The notes: generated by a model from the letters alone, not told the origin. DNA of 64,000 bases from Daphnia carinata (GCF_022539665.2 NC_081339.1:868001-932000); one strand, 5' to 3'. Shown: positions 42,331 through 55,165, counted from the first letter of the stretch. Numbers and translations are program-made.

Positions 42331-42449
42331 TCATTCACCTTGTCGCTCCAATTTAATGGTGCGATTTATCTTCCATGGCTAGTTCTGTTGATTCCTAACT
42401 CGTAGTTGTCCACGAACGGATTTTTGGTTTCGGCGGTTGGTTGAATACT

Positions 42450-43070
42450 ACACGCTTCAAGAGTCCAGAATGCTCGTAGTTCGAAGGATTCGTCGGCTTG
42501 GCCTTCATTGTTGAAAGGTTGATCTGACACGGCTGGATTAAGGATGTCTGCTGTTGCTGTGGAGGCATCGTGCTGATTGACTAATAGAGTTGTAACTGAC
42601 AGGATCTCTGTTGGGTTACTTGCTGGAAGGATTTAATGTAAAGCCCAGCCGAATACAGTGTTTACGGCGGTCAGGCCTATGTTACTGGAAATCACTTCAT
42701 TCAGTACGATAGAGCTATAGTAATAGGTTCCGATTAAGACATCGATCTCATTTGGGATTTTCCTATTTGGTAGAATTCGTTCGTCAGCTAAACATTTTCC
42801 GGATTGTTTGATTGTTCTGGCGAATTCGGATGCGTGATATGGTGGCGTCATTCAGATTGTATCTGCTCCTTGTAATGATAGTTGAATTGCTTCAGCTCCA
42901 GGCTGCGATGACCGTACATTGAGATTGAATTGATATACGGCTTTAGTAGGTTCCACTTGTGTTCCAAAAGACTGGAATTGATGAGTTTCCACTCCATTTG
43001 TTGCGAAATTTAATTCAGTTGCGAGTCTGTTACTACGAATGAGCGTTGAGTTCCCCTATCGTAAAGTAAT
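42450..43070 (-). pseudogene. pol: BEL pol: aspartic peptidase and linker
   Basis: The frame at 42,633-42,851 reads PYHASEFARTIKQSG, EIDVLIGTYYYSSIVLNEVI and GLTAVNTVFGWALH. These are the strongly conserved blocks of the Pao retrotransposon peptidase region (DVLIG.DY, T.FGW). The active-site side upstream (about 42,850-43,070) is broken, with only VALLYDRGTQRS-like traces. Confidence 0.8.
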
Positions 43071-43099
43071 GCAACCTTTTTTGAACCTCTCGGGGTTCT

Positions 43100-43919
43100 A
43101 CCCAGACCGTGGCAATCATTACAATTCACCGTTTACCTTCGTGAGTAGGGAGGTGTACGAGACTAGTTACTGTTGCTGGTGCGGATGGATTTTTTACTCG
43201 GACAGAGCGTGATGTGGTGGTTGTTGTTGCAATGAAGGCATCGGCGGTCGCACTTTGTGTGCGTTCTTGCTAGGCAGTGATAACATCTTTTCTCTTTTGT
43301 AACGATTCCTCGTTTTTCTTGTAATGATTTGTTGCAAGGTTTTTTATCATGAGATATTTTTCAGTATGCACAAAATTGGATTTTAGGTTTCATTCCTTTT
43401 TTTGATGATCCATCGTTTATGACAAGCTGAGTTGTTCCTAGATGCTGTTGTTTGTTGGTTCGATTGTTGTTGTCTTGATGGTTGATTGAGGGCTTGTTTC
43501 TAGTTGGTAGATGTTTTCCCGGGCGATTAAGTCATGCTGAATGAAATCAATGAAAGTTGCTACGTCTTCATACCGGTGGTTTGGTTGTCTATTCCACATG
43601 ATTTGTAATTGGTTCTAGGTATTCGTTCTAAAAGAATCGTCTTGATCATTATCCAATACTGGTCTAACGAGATGTTAGATCTTCCAAAGCACGAATATGC
43701 ACCAATGCTGAATCGACAAGTGTTGTTAAATTTCGAGTATGTTCGACTTTCGTGACATTGTGCAGATTAAAAAGACTTTTAATGTGTGATTGTGCAATGA
43801 GGTGGTTCTGTCCATAACGTCTTTCAAGTAGTTGAATGGCTCTTAAATAGTTAGTTCCAGTAACTGAAAGACCTGCGATGATTCTTGCAGCAGCTCCCTC
43901 GAGATAGTATTGACTGAAA
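43100..43919 (-). pseudogene. gag: BEL gag, C-terminal half
   Basis: From 43,919 leftwards: QYYLEGAAARIIAGLSVTG, NYLRAIQLLERRYG, VTKVEHTRNLTTLVDSALVH. This is the classic BEL gag capsid-like block. A decayed Cys-rich knuckle region follows. Its N-terminal half continues at 55,166-55,663 beyond the Gypsy-2 insertion. Confidence 0.85.
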
Positions 43920-45227
43920 CGTCAATCGTAGCAGAGAGAACCGCCCATACCGCAACAACTATACTTCACAACGAAGAGAAGGTACCTCTCCGGGGTATAG
44001 ACAACCCAATTACCCAGCCTATCGAACAGAGCGACTTCAGTACAGCAACGGACCGATACATTACAATCAACCAAACTTTCAACAACACAACAATCAACAA
44101 GTGTATCATCAAAATCCGGGTTATCCTCAACATCACCCACAGCCACGACAAAACCAGCCACACACCCCTGACACCCTTGGGACTAAGATTATTATCTGCT
44201 ACTTACTGCTACTAAGTGCATTAAAAGAGGACAGATTGCACGAGAATGTTGGACAGATATGGCACGTATCAACAATCCGAACCACCGTCCAATGCAGTAA
44301 ACACGATATCCTTACCAAAAAATTCCCCAAACAATAATTTAGAATCTGCGATACCCAAACTAATACGTATATCCGTTTGAATTTTTGGAAAAGAAATTAA
44401 CGCTTTAGTAGACACAGACACAGCCGCAGCCAGTTTAATTTCAGACAGCATATTTTTTACCCTAAAGAAGAGAGAAGAAATTAAAGAAATTACAGACATC
44501 CTCCACTATTCAGAACGGTGTCAGGACAAATACTAAAATCAATAGGGAAATTTTAATTTTCAATTATCATTAACGACAATCACGTTATTAATCATCATTT
44601 TTTTATCATGGAAAACTTAAGTGAAACTTGCATTTTGGGGTTAGACTTTTTAGTGAACAACAATTTAAAAATTAATACCGGAAACAGACAGATCAACTAC
44701 GACCATTTTGGGGTAGAACACAGCTTTGGAAAAAACATACACCCAATATACAGCCTCACATTTGGCAAAGCAGGCATCCACATCCCACTTCTCCCAGACC
44801 GTTCATCAGAAAATAACGACAACAATGATCTTACAGAAGCAGATTACCGTAGCCTCGAATCTTTCACCCAATCAGACAATAACAAGAAATCCAAGCGAAT
44901 TAAAAAAACTCAAGAAAGTGAAACGACTAGCATCTCTGACGAAATCCGCATTAAAATCGAAATTTTATTGAAAAAACACGAGGCCCTATTCGCAGAAAAA
45001 GAATCAGATTTGGGTTTAGCGACTGATGTGAAACATTCCATTAACATAGGACATAACGCCCCAATTACTCAGCGATTGCGCAGGACACCAGAAGCATTAA
45101 AACTTATTGTCAAAACAAAAATTGAAGTAATGTTAAGTAACAAAATCATTAGAGAAAGTCATAGCCCATTTGCAGCAGCAATTGTAGAGGTACCCAAAAA
45201 AAGATGGAGAAATGCGTATGTGTATTG
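43920..45227 (+). pseudogene. pol: Gypsy-2 gag end, protease and start of reverse transcriptase
   Basis: The gag end is recognised by the knuckle tail (GATTGCACGAGAATGTTGGA, corresponding to the IARECW segment). A degenerate protease follows (ALVDTDTAAASLIS near 44,400, with the active-site glycine lost). The open frame 44,608-45,228 gives CILGLDFLVNNN, KHSINIGHNAPITQRLRRTP and [13 protein letters not shown], then a frameshift within the RT block-1 codons. RT continues past the Tigger insertion at 48,164. Confidence 0.85.
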
Positions 45228-45592
45228 ATTATAGGGCACTAAACAAAATAACCATAAAAGACAAATACCCATTACAGTAGTGGTCCACAAAGTGGGAGGC
45301 CTGCAAAGTGGGAATTCCTGCAAAGTGGGAAGGGGCGGTGCTTGCACGGAAATGAGCCCTCAGGGTCTGCCTAACGCCAACGAAGCGTGGTAGGTTTGAA
45401 ACTACGCAATGTTTTGTTTCATGCCGCCGGAGCTTGCTTAGATAGCTTAACAACTATAACAATTTCTGGTTAAAAAATGTTTCTAGAAATACATGAAATA
45501 TTTTGGAGAAAATATCCCTATTTTACGAATTTAGTCAGTTTGTTTTAGTCTTTGTACCTAGTCAGTTCTTTCATTCCTAGTGTTTAGAAAAA

Positions 45593-47020
45593 ATGCCAAA
45601 AAGCGTGCAAAAAGAAAATAAGGGATGTGATAGTTTTAAAAACCGAAAGCTTCATCAACGTATTTCGTTAGGCGATCAACTAAAAGTTATCGAGCAGATT
45701 GAGAATGGTAAGTCGCAGGCAGATGTAGCGCGCGAGTTCGGTCTTTCGAAATCGTCTGTTGCAAGGATGAAGAGTAATAGTGAAAAGTTGAAGAATATTA
45801 AAGCAGATCGTTCCTTGACATTGAAGTCTAAAGTCTCCGCAACAAAAGCGAAGTATCCTGAAATCGACCAACAAGTATACGAATGGTTCGTCAACATAAC
45901 ACATCCAACCGGAAGATGCAAACCTCTGCCTGTCTCGCGTGCCATTCTTCAATCTCGTGCGAAACGTGTTGCAGCGGATCTAGATATTAAGAATTTTGTA
46001 GCGTCTGATGGTTGGTTCCGTAACTGGCGATGGCGGAACGAAATTGGGAAAAGTGTGCGCTTACATGGAGAAGCAGGTGACGTCAACATCGGCGAAGCTG
46101 AAAAACTTATGAATGAGATGCGGAAACAACTAGCTGATGGAGGTTATGAAGAAGGTAATATATTTAATATGGATGAAACTGGTTAATTTTTCCGCTGCAC
46201 GCCAAATAGGAGTTATATTATAGAAGATGGCGACGCGCGCCAAATAGGTAAAGGGACGAAAGCTATGAAAGCTAAGGATAGATTGACCATTGTATTATGC
46301 GTCAATGCTACGGGATCATGCAAAATAGATCCCTTATTGATAGGAACAGCAAAAAAGCCCCATTGTTTTCGAGATGCTGCATGTCCGCTGCCTTACACTG
46401 ATCAACGAAAAGGCTGGGTTGATAAAGAGCGCTACAGGTACTGGTGGACAAATATTTTTTTACCATGTATTCGCAGGTTTACCAATGGGAAAGTAGCCCT
46501 GCTTATGGATTCCTGTTCGGGACATGACAAAACATGCATCGACCCAGATGGACAAGTTAATATATTTTTTTTCCCACCCAATACTACATCAATTTATCAG
46601 CCCTTAGATCAAGGAATTATTTCAGTCATTAAGACTCGATATAAAACCCGAATGTTGGAAGAACTTATCAATGCGACCGATAATTTTGAAAGCCTGCAAG
46701 CTGAAGCAGCGACAGTCGCAAATGGAAGGAAAGGTTTGAAATATGGGCTGCCTGCCCATATTTTAGATGCGGCAATATTAATCAAGTGTTGTTGGGAAGA
46801 ACTGCCGCAAACAACTATCTCTGGGTGCTGGAAAAGAGCCCGATGTCTACCTACTACAACAACAACTACTACAATAAGTTCTATGCCATCCGCTGACGTA
46901 ACAGCAGATATTCATCGAGAGATTCAGTCTGATGCCGCCAGTGAAATCTGCAAGCAACTAGAACGTAATAAAATTTTCCGCCATTTCTTCCATTTCACTA
47001 ACCGAAAGACTGTTTTATAG
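45593..47020 (+). pseudogene. Tigger transposase, one internal stop
   Basis: A single frame from ATG 45,593 to 47,020, interrupted only by TAA at 46,184-46,186. The N-terminus is a CENP-B/Tc5-type helix-turn-helix (LGDQLKVIEQIENGKSQADV, FGLSKSSVARM) and a second DNA-binding helix domain (FVASDGWFRNWRWR). The catalytic triad of the pogo group follows: NMDETG (first Asp), VALLMDSCSGHDKT (second), PNTTSIYQPLDQGII (third). The stop falls two codons after the first Asp block, at a position where the family has Leu, so it is one substitution. Transposase cuts and pastes at TA. The frame ends after HFTNRKTVL. Confidence 0.9.
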
Positions 47021-47040
47021 GACTGGTTGTTCGTGGGCAA

Positions 47041-47463
47041 ATGGCTGATTCATTGGGTCTCTCAACGATAGTCGATGCAAGCACAGAAGAACAGCAAGAT
47101 ATCGTGAAAAGATGGTTATATTTAGAGAGCGATCCTGATATTATTGCCGCAGAAGAGCGGGATATTATATTAGACGCAACGAACGATTCTGCCGCTAAAG
47201 GTTCATCAGCCTCATTGTCTGAATCATCTGACAGCTTTCCCGATTTCCGTCAAGGGGTAACACCCATGGATATCTGCTGTGATTCAAATGTTTCGACTTG
47301 CACCTCTTCGAATAGAAGAGACATAGATCGAATCATGAGCTCAGCAAAAGATATGCTACAAGTTGCCATAGAATCTGGTAATTTAATGTTAATTGACATC
47401 GCCCGTCGGTCGTATCTTCAAATGCGAAGCGAAATTGAAGGTAAATTTAATATAATATTGTAA
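47041..47463 (+). CDS. Tigger C-terminal region in a shifted frame
   Basis: 140 codons starting ATG: MADSLGLSTIVDASTEEQQD, RWLYLESDPDIIAAEERDII, a Ser-rich stretch, and an amphipathic helix. Acidic C-terminal tails like this follow the DDE domain in Tigger transposases. It is offset by one nucleotide frame from the main transposase, so either a frameshift split it or it is a separate small product. The copy at 1286-3545 retains the same region. Confidence 0.6.
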   Translation: MADSLGLSTIVDASTEEQQDIVKRWLYLESDPDIIAAEERDIILDATNDSAAKGSSASLSESSDSFPDFRQGVTPMDICCDSNVSTCTSSNRRDIDRIMSSAKDMLQVAIESGNLMLIDIARRSYLQMRSEIEGKFNIIL

Positions 47464-48163
47464 TATTTAGTTTACTACAAGCCCAGTTGATGTTGTAGTA
47501 ATTATACATCTTGCATGTTTTATAACATAGTGTTATCTAAAATTATGCTTTACTTTTAAAACCTAGATGCATTTATCACTAAGAAACTACATACCCAGAA
47601 CTATCTCTATCTATATTCATTTGTCGAAGTAACCTAGAAATAATAATTAGTTAGCATGCGGGAGTATTATGTGTTGCATATTAAAAAAGTGTATCGATCT
47701 ACTGGTCGTGTTTTCGCCAGTAGTGGTACAACAGTGTCTTGTCTGCTTCTTTCGAGAACAGCAACTTACTGTGATTCCACTATTCGTGACTATCCTACAA
47801 ACTGTTTAGTTAAAATAACTCTTTGTATTTGCTTTTAAAATAATTTTACTTTTATAAATCTGCTAAAGAAGTTTAAAATAGCTACTCTTCATTATGTATT
47901 TCGCATTCAATTATACAAAACCTTACGTAAAAAATAAATAATAAAAATTAAAAACTGCAGCCAATACGTACAATCTATTGAATTGGTTCCGCAACTCATC
48001 TTTGGAGAAGCGTACATTTTGATAGTACGTACTCGCTGAGCCTAGCCGGGTTGCCTGACCTCATCCATGTATTCTTATGGGGACCCGCAAAGTGGGACAA
48101 ACCGGCAAAGTGGGAAGAGTCCCCCTTCGCACAACTTGTCCCACTTTGTGGACCGCTACTGTA

Positions 48164-49035
48164 CCAAGAATTGACGAAACCATTGATGCATTGAGCGGAT
48201 CAGTTTTCTTCTCAACATTGGACTTACTAAGCGGCTACTGGCAGATCGAAATAGAAGAAAGCGATAAACACAAAACCGCCTTCATTTGTGAATTAGAAAA
48301 TACGAATTTAATAGAATGCCATTTGGATTAACAAATGCACGAAGCACTTTTCAACGAGCAACGAATAACATCTTGAAATCGGTATTGTTTAAATTTGCAT
48401 TGGTTTATCTGGATGACATCATAGTGGTCAGTAATAATATTACGGAACATGTGACGCATCTGGAGACAGTGTTTAAGCTTCTTAAAGACGCAGGACTAAA
48501 GTTAAAAAGAAAGAAATGTGAATTTTTTAAGGAAGAATTAGATTATTTAGGATACATTGTTTCGAAAAAAGGAATAACACCGAGTACGAAAAAGTTAGAA
48601 GCAATCATCAAATACCCAGCTCCCAAAAACGTGAAAGAATTGAGCTCATTTTTAGGTCTGGCTAGCTATTACAGAAAATTCATCCGGGCTTTTGCTGATA
48701 AAGCCCACCCACTGACAGCGCTAACGAGAAAATCAGCCGAGTGGAAATGTGGAGAGAAACAAAGGGACGCTTTTGTCTGTATCAAGAACTGTCTCATAAC
48801 TAGGCCTATCCTAAGTTATCCAGATTTCATGCGCGAATTTATCATCTACACAGATGCTTCAGGATACGGAATAGGAGCAGTCTTGGCTCAGATACAGACT
48901 CTACCTCAATCAGCGGATTCAGCGGAGTCCGACGTACAGGAACCCCGTGAATCAGACCGCGCGGAAGTCGTCATAGCGTATAGCTCTAAACATCTGAACG
49001 ACCGCGAGGCCAAGTGGTCAACCACAGAGAAATAG
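48164..49035 (+). pseudogene. pol: Gypsy-2 reverse transcriptase and RNase H
   Basis: It continues the RT from before the Tigger insertion: FFSTLDLLSGYWQIEIEE, a frameshift near 48,300, MPFGLTNARSTFQ, ALVYLDDIIVVS (catalytic pair intact), LGYIVSKKGITP, IYTDASGYGIGAVLAQ, SSKHLNDREAKWSTTEK. TAG at 49,033. The following RNase H end (TDHRPLEWLM at about 49,110) is in frame but unlinked. Confidence 0.9.
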
Positions 49036-49552
49036 GCTTACGCAATCATCCATGCGATAGAAGTATTTAGAACATATATATACGGACGCAGATTTACGGT
49101 ATTTACAGACCATAGACCTTTGGAATGGCTAATGAGCAATACAGAACCCGCAGAAAGATTAGCTAGATGGGCACTAAAACTCCAGGGAAGTCACATCAAA
49201 GTGCTGATACCCTAATCGTATTCCCATAGTGCCACTAGCACGAGTAGAAACAAGAGCAAGACAAAAGGAAATCATGATGAGAGAGCTAGAAAGTCTTCGG
49301 AAGGAAAGGGACAGAGTAAAAGAACAAGTAAAGATTAAATTATTGGAGAAGCAAGAAAACCTTAAGACAGAAAATGAAAGTGAAAGTTAAGAAAGAAAAA
49401 GTCTTCAAAAAGATAGCGAAAGTTTTAAGAAGGAAAGTCTTCAGAAGAAAAGCCTAAGTTTAGAAAGAGAAATGGGAAGTGAAAGTGAAAGGTCTTGGAG
49501 AGAAGACAGATGACTAGAACAACAGCAAGTCGATCCATAATGCCAAAAACTA

Positions 49553-51015
49553 ATGAAGAAAATACAAGAAGATACTCAGAAAAATAAAAATAGCCGATTC
49601 AAGAGCAAATTCATAATCAACGAAAAAGGTCTATTAGCAGATAGGCAAGGAAAACTAGTAGTCCCTACACCATATATCAAAGGGCTCTCACGAGGAAATC
49701 ATGATCACATGTTAGCAGGACATTTAGGAATAGAAAAACAGTGGCTAGACTTCAAGAGCAATACTTCTTCCCACACATGCGACAAATTGTAACAGAACAC
49801 ATAAAAAATTGCTTAACATGCGCAAAACGCAAAGCTGTGGGAGGAAGTAAAGCACCATTGCAACCTATGCCCCCAGCCGAAAGAGTGTGGGAAAAACTTG
49901 CGATGGATATTGTGGGCCCAGTTCAAGACAGCGCAAAGGGACACAGGGGGACACAGGGACACAGATTACGCCAATCGCTTCGTTTTTACAGTACCAATGA
50001 GAGATCAAACTGCCCAAACAATTGCTAGAACCTTGGTTAATGATATTTACACCAAATATGGATCCCCAGAAGTCGTTTTAACAGATCAAGGGACTAACTT
50101 CCTTTCGAGCCTAATCCAAGAAGTCTGCCAATTATTCAAAATCAAACAAATCAAAACAACAGCATACCATCCCCAAACGGATGGATTAGTGGAACGATTC
50201 AACAGAACCCTATGTGACATATTAGCTTGTTATGTAACGGAAGAACCCGACAATTGGGACAACTATCTTTCATTCGTCTTATTCGCTTATAACACAGCGA
50301 AATAATCAACATTGCAAAACAATCCATTCTTCCTATTTTTCGGGAGACAAGCAGTACTCCCCAACGACATCAAAATTAACAGACGGTACGAATCGTACGA
50401 AGACACCTTGTAATGTACTCACATCAGTGGAAGAGAGCTCAGAAACTAGCGAAGGAACATCTATTTCGGGCCCAGACAAAACATAAAATATATTACGACG
50501 CAGGAACAAAAGCAGTCAAATACAACATCAGTGGCTTTGTACTACTGAAAGCCCCACCAACTGCCGGTAAATTCATCAACAGATGGAATGGACCATTCAA
50601 AATCACCAGACTTTTCTCAGATCTCAATTACGAGATCCAACACGCCGAGAATAAAAAATTAAAATCGATAGTACAAATCAACCACCTGAAACTATACGGC
50701 TCAAGAAACCGAAAAACAGAAGAAAAACCTTGTGCCTTTTATTCCTCTTCGTCTTGCGCGAAAAACACTAAACCGAAAAAAGAAACAGTTCGACTAGGAC
50801 CAGGAAGAACAAGAAAACACTTCAATAGCAAACAAAAACGGCCTCCTCCTAAAATGCGTATACTACGCGCAACAGGAGCAGAGTCCGTAATGATCATCGG
50901 ACCAGGAATTCCCCCACCAAGTGCTACCTTCACCATCCCAAATGACCCTGCATACACTAGAATGACAAATCAACGATACAACTTGCGGCAACGCCAAGGA
51001 GTATCAAGATTCTAA
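49553..51015 (+). pseudogene. pol: Gypsy-2 integrase
   Basis: Pieces in order: HDHMLAGHLG and CLTCAKRK (zinc-binding part), AMDIVGPVQ then a frameshift near 49,940 with a small GGGACACA duplication, VVLTDQGTNFLSSL and HPQTDGLVERFNRTL (catalytic residues kept), TAA at 50,303, RWNGPFKITR, and a basic tail with LGPGRTRKH. Same design as the Gypsy-1 integrase at 28,944-30,242. Confidence 0.88.
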
Positions 51016-51042
51016 AAAACCTTCCAAATTTCTTTCTCACAG

Positions 51043-54000
51043 ATGGAAATGATACTATTATTCATCAATTTACTCACCATAATTCCATCAACATATCCCA
51101 TCTATTCGACCGTATTCGACTGTAAGAACGTCAAGATCAGAGGAATTTTAGATATAGAGGCACCATATTATTGCAACAACAAAGAAGCTGACACAGCACA
51201 CTTACCCAGAATACAAACTTTATACACCTTAAAAACGACACAGAAACCGGCACCTTCTTGGAAAGGCTGGACATGCAAACAGTAGATAAAAACGAAGAAA
51301 ATAACAGGGTCATTTTGGATTAGATCTTTCGACACAATATATTCGCAAAAAACTAAACTAATAACCCCACTGGAATGCTGGAAAATGGTGAACGACAAGA
51401 AGTGTGGCGATAACAACATGCAGACCGGACCAGCAGGACTGAGTTTTACAGCCACCCCAACAGGCGAAGGGCAATGGTATGCCATAAAACAGTATCACAC
51501 CCTCAACTGTGTAGCGGAACAAATCACGTTACGGCAGGAAAACCCAGATGACCCCATCGAAAGCCCGTTTGAACCATTAAACACCACCCAGCAGGAAGGA
51601 CACTTCATTTAAAACCAAAACACAATAGTGTGGGGAGATAGGACAACAAATAACTCACAAACGTTGATTAAAGGAAGCGGATATCTGGAACTTCCAAGAA
51701 TGCCGGAACACGAAAACACCAGCCGTCTCTATGACACGAATCGACAAATCGAGATATCATTCCTCATAAAACCGGATCGGGACATCACACCACAAGGCTA
51801 CAAAGTTGTCGGTATATCACTAACATACCTAATTTTTCCAACGGAAACTACAAGAAAACTATATGAGATGTTTAAAAAAACTGTAAATACATGCCTGCAG
51901 AATACTCACCTGGATACATCAGTATGCAAGGATTATAGAGAACTCCAATTAGCCAAATGGAGACGATCCATCCAGCAGGAAGTTACATTCTTGTTAAACG
52001 CTCCTCTCGAAGATTCAGACATAGGAAAACGCCTTTACAGCATTTCTTACGCCTGGGGATCAATAAGAATGGGATATCAACAAGCAGTAAAGATCAAAGA
52101 AAAAGTACGATTCACCATACATAATGCCACGATACACATAATCTACGCACCTGGAGATACCAATCCATTACCTGCTCACTTTCGCCTCAACAACAACGAT
52201 CCACTCCCACAAAGATCGGAATTCAAATACATTGTTGATCAAACAATACGATTACAGAACAGCGATTCCTGTGTCAGGGAAGGAGAAGTGGACCGACTGA
52301 TTGTAGCCAAATGTTCGGAATATTCAACACGATGGATCTTCGATCAACAAAATTATCAATTAATTTCACAAGGATCGCATCTATGTATTACACTAGGACC
52401 AATCCAAGATATCATACTGGAAGAATGCAGAAACAACAACGTACAACAACAATGCATCTTCGAACTGTAAACACCAACCCTGAAATCCTCGAAAACTTTC
52501 CGGATACAAAATTACCAGAAATGCTAGAAATTCAGCAAGAACAACGAAAGGCAATCACCACCACGATTAATTCACCACTATTCGGAGGAATTTTAAAAAC
52601 TAATCACGGTAGCGGAAATATAATCTGGGATGTGATTGCCTGGGGATTGTTGAAAAATGGGAAAGAACCGAGTGAGAAATGTCTAACTCACCATGGAGTA
52701 AACAAACAAATGACGCTGGAAGAATGTGACGCTGATTGGACAAAATGCCAAGAAGAACTAAGAACACTGGTTAGCAGTAATGACCCATTATTGCGATCAC
52801 AAACTACAGTTGCTAACTGCAGCAGAACAACAGAACGAGGACAAGCTTTTGAATATACATCTGATTTCACCATCAGACCATTCAACACGAACAACTGTGT
52901 AAAAGTCAACACAACAATGCTCGTTCTCCAGGAATGCGCCAACACAAGCTCAATCTGGGGCACATACGAACACACAGGACAACTCATGGCAACAAATAGA
53001 ACTGGATTATATTCACCTTCATCAGACAGGAAGTTTCTAGCACAGAGAGTAGGACGTGTGAGCCTGGGGCATTGTCACAGCTCCAGTAAAAAAAACAACG
53101 CTTTAGCTTTGAATATCGCAACCCACATCAAATAAGGACGCTTTCAGCGACAGCCATTATAGCGCTACACACTCAACAGGTCATTGGACGGGAAAACACT
53201 CCCATCTATACCGTCACTAATGCAAAGGGAGATCAACAACCAATCAGAAAAGAACAAAACTTTGGCCACTCCCCCTGCCACGCCCACAACGGAAAAATCC
53301 ACAACAACGACAAGCGCTACGACGACTACAAAGCCCACAATAAAAAGCAACCTTGGGACCAACGACAAAAACAACGGTAAAAACATTGACAACAATTAAG
53401 CCAGCTACAAGCACAGCAGCCAACAAACCGACGATAACACATAAAGCGACAACCAAACCCAGTATGACATCAACATCAACAAAACATTCCATTACTACAA
53501 AACCAATAGTCACGTCAACAAGCACTAAACCCACCACTACTACTACTAGATATACGACAACTGCTAAAGTAACTTCAACTTCAACAACCACTACAACTAC
53601 AAAAATTATGTCAACAACAACAACGGCCACTATGACAAGTTCCACAACAACAGCGACAACACCAACGCATCAGCCAAGCTCGACTACGCCGAGTACGACA
53701 ACAGTAAGGGAAAGTTCGACGACTCCGCAGTCAACACAGACAGACGAAATGACCCCATTAACAACAACAGAAACAACGTCTACAACAGAAGTAAGTCAAA
53801 TTCAGGCCATTGAGGAAAACAACATTCAAAAATTACCACCAGCAGAATCCTTGATAATTTCAATGGATCAGAAAACTGAAGATTCACCAATTAATGAATA
53901 TTTGGAAAGCGGTCTACCGAACAATATTGAAGAGTTCAACGACAAAATTAAATACGAATTAAATAAAATGCACGACCAATATAAAATCAGCATCGAAACG

Positions 54001-54056
54001 GGACACGAAAACAAGCTTGCAAAAGAAATTCGAGACGTTTATTGTCAACTATCAGT
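51043..54056 (+). pseudogene. env: Gypsy-2 env-like glycoprotein
   Basis: The same layout as in Gypsy-1: signal peptide (MEMILLFINLLTIIPS), FDCKNVKIRGILDIEAPYYC, PLECWKMVNDKKCGDN, a basic site (KWRRS), CITLGP block, then a Thr-rich mucin-like stalk (53,250-53,800) and the conserved helix HDQYKI...NKLAKEIRDVYCQL. Stops at about 51,283 and 51,610, frameshifts near 52,440 and 53,080. The ectodomain distal part and the membrane anchor present in Gypsy-1 are missing: the sequence passes straight into the ankyrin domain. The conserved cysteines between the copies show env was under selection in the ancestor. Confidence 0.8.
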
Positions 54057-54065
54057 TGACAGAAA

Positions 54066-54623
54066 ATGGCCACATTCCTCAATAAAAGATTCGAAGAGGA
54101 AAAGACGCTACTCCACACAAGCGTACGAAGATATCGATACGACATTACCGATCTTTTACTATCCTTCGGAGCGGACCCAGAGATACTGTATCACGGAAAA
54201 ACAATCGGCCATATCGCAGCTGCCGTAAATGATCTACTATTACTACGAATCCTGAAGCATAGCAACTGTGAATTTACAGCTCGCAACTACAACGGAGAAA
54301 CTCCCTTAATGTTGGCAATCTCACGCGAAAACCAAGAATGTGCGAAGTTAATATGGACACCAACTAACACCAACATTGTAACACCTGAGGGCAGAACCGT
54401 TTTGCATTATCTAGCCATGTATGGTCTCGAAGACCTGGCTACTCAAATTTGTGCAAAAAGAATCATCAACATCACCCAACAAGATGATTCAGGCGAAACC
54501 GCCTTACACGTAGCAGTCGGATTCAATCGAATCGACATGATTGAAATATTACTTTTACATGGAGCAGACGCATGGATAAAAAAACTCCCATGGACACACG
54601 GCGGGATCAAAACCATGCAGTAA
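54066..54623 (+). pseudogene. Gypsy-2 ankyrin-repeat domain (remnant of ORF4)
   Basis: 185 codons with five ankyrin units aligned one-to-one with Gypsy-1: KTLLHTSVRRYRYDITDLLL, GKTIGHIAAAVNDLLLLRIL, GETPLMLAISRENQECAKLI, GRTVLHYLAMYGLEDLATQI and GETALHVAVGFNRIDMIEIL. The acidic N-terminal half, its promoter and the env anchor have been removed by one deletion ending near 54,057. The repeats themselves have stayed open, although the rest of the element is full of stops. Protein identity to the Gypsy-1 domain looks moderate, so the two have diverged for a long time. Confidence 0.85.
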
Positions 54624-54957
54624 AAGAGCGCAAGCCATCTTTGAAAAATGGAAACAAAAACATAACGGTAACCCCCAGACTAAAACTAGAAGAAAAGAAC
54701 ACCAACAATACAGCCGCGAGGAAAATGAACAAGCCATAATCAACATAGCCGAAATACCGGGCAGAAAGAAAAGCAATAATCAAAGAAGAAAAGAAAGAAG
54801 ACAATACACCAACAACCTTATTCAAATCACATCAACTCTTTTTCTTAAATTTTAGGTGAAGGAACAAGTTTTATTATTCAACCATAGCAACAACTGTAGT
54901 CGGTGACGGAAAATGCAAATTGGAGGACCAATTCTTCTTACCGAAGAGGGGAAGGAA

Positions 54958-55161
54958 TATAAAGAGCCCAAAGGCTATCCAAAGGAAGCCACACCTCATA
55001 CATCCCTCAAGCGTTTCACAAGTGAAAGTGAAAGTATCTTCTCCCACTTTACCTTCATAATCTGTATCCTTTAGTAGTATAAATACTGCATGATTGTAAC
55101 ATGTAATTCGGAATTGTTTCGGCAATCCACTAACAATACACGAGGTTAAGGAAACTCTACA
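54958..55161 (+). repeat. Gypsy-2 3' LTR, about 204 bp
   Basis: It follows a polypurine tract (GAAGAGGGGAAGGAA), begins TATAAAGAG (compare TGTAATGAG) and ends CTCTACA. TATAAATA at 55,078-55,085. Shorter than and largely different from the Gypsy-1 LTR. Confidence 0.6.
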
Positions 55162-55165
55162 ATTG

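Larger units (their letters stand above)
45274..48161 (+). mobile_element. Complete Tigger/pogo-like transposon, TA target duplication
   Basis: 2,888 bp. The left end CAGTAGTGGTCCACAAAGTG and the right end CACTTTGTGGACCGCTACTG are inverted repeats, flanked by TA on both sides. Removing it restores the reverse transcriptase sequence CCATTA/CCAAGAATTG seen uninterrupted in Gypsy-1 at 27,655. Subterminal GCAAAGTGGGA boxes occur three times near the left end and twice near the right. Confidence 0.95.
43920..55161 (+). mobile_element. Older, 5'-truncated relative of the Gypsy element (Gypsy-2)
   Basis: It starts inside gag (the equivalent of about 26,310 in Gypsy-1), without a left LTR, and ends with a right LTR at 54,958-55,161. 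It keeps pol, env and ankyrin modules in the same order. It is interrupted at 45,272 by a Tigger element and carries many private stops and frameshifts. A deletion joins the env stalk directly to the ankyrin domain near 54,055. Confidence 0.88.
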
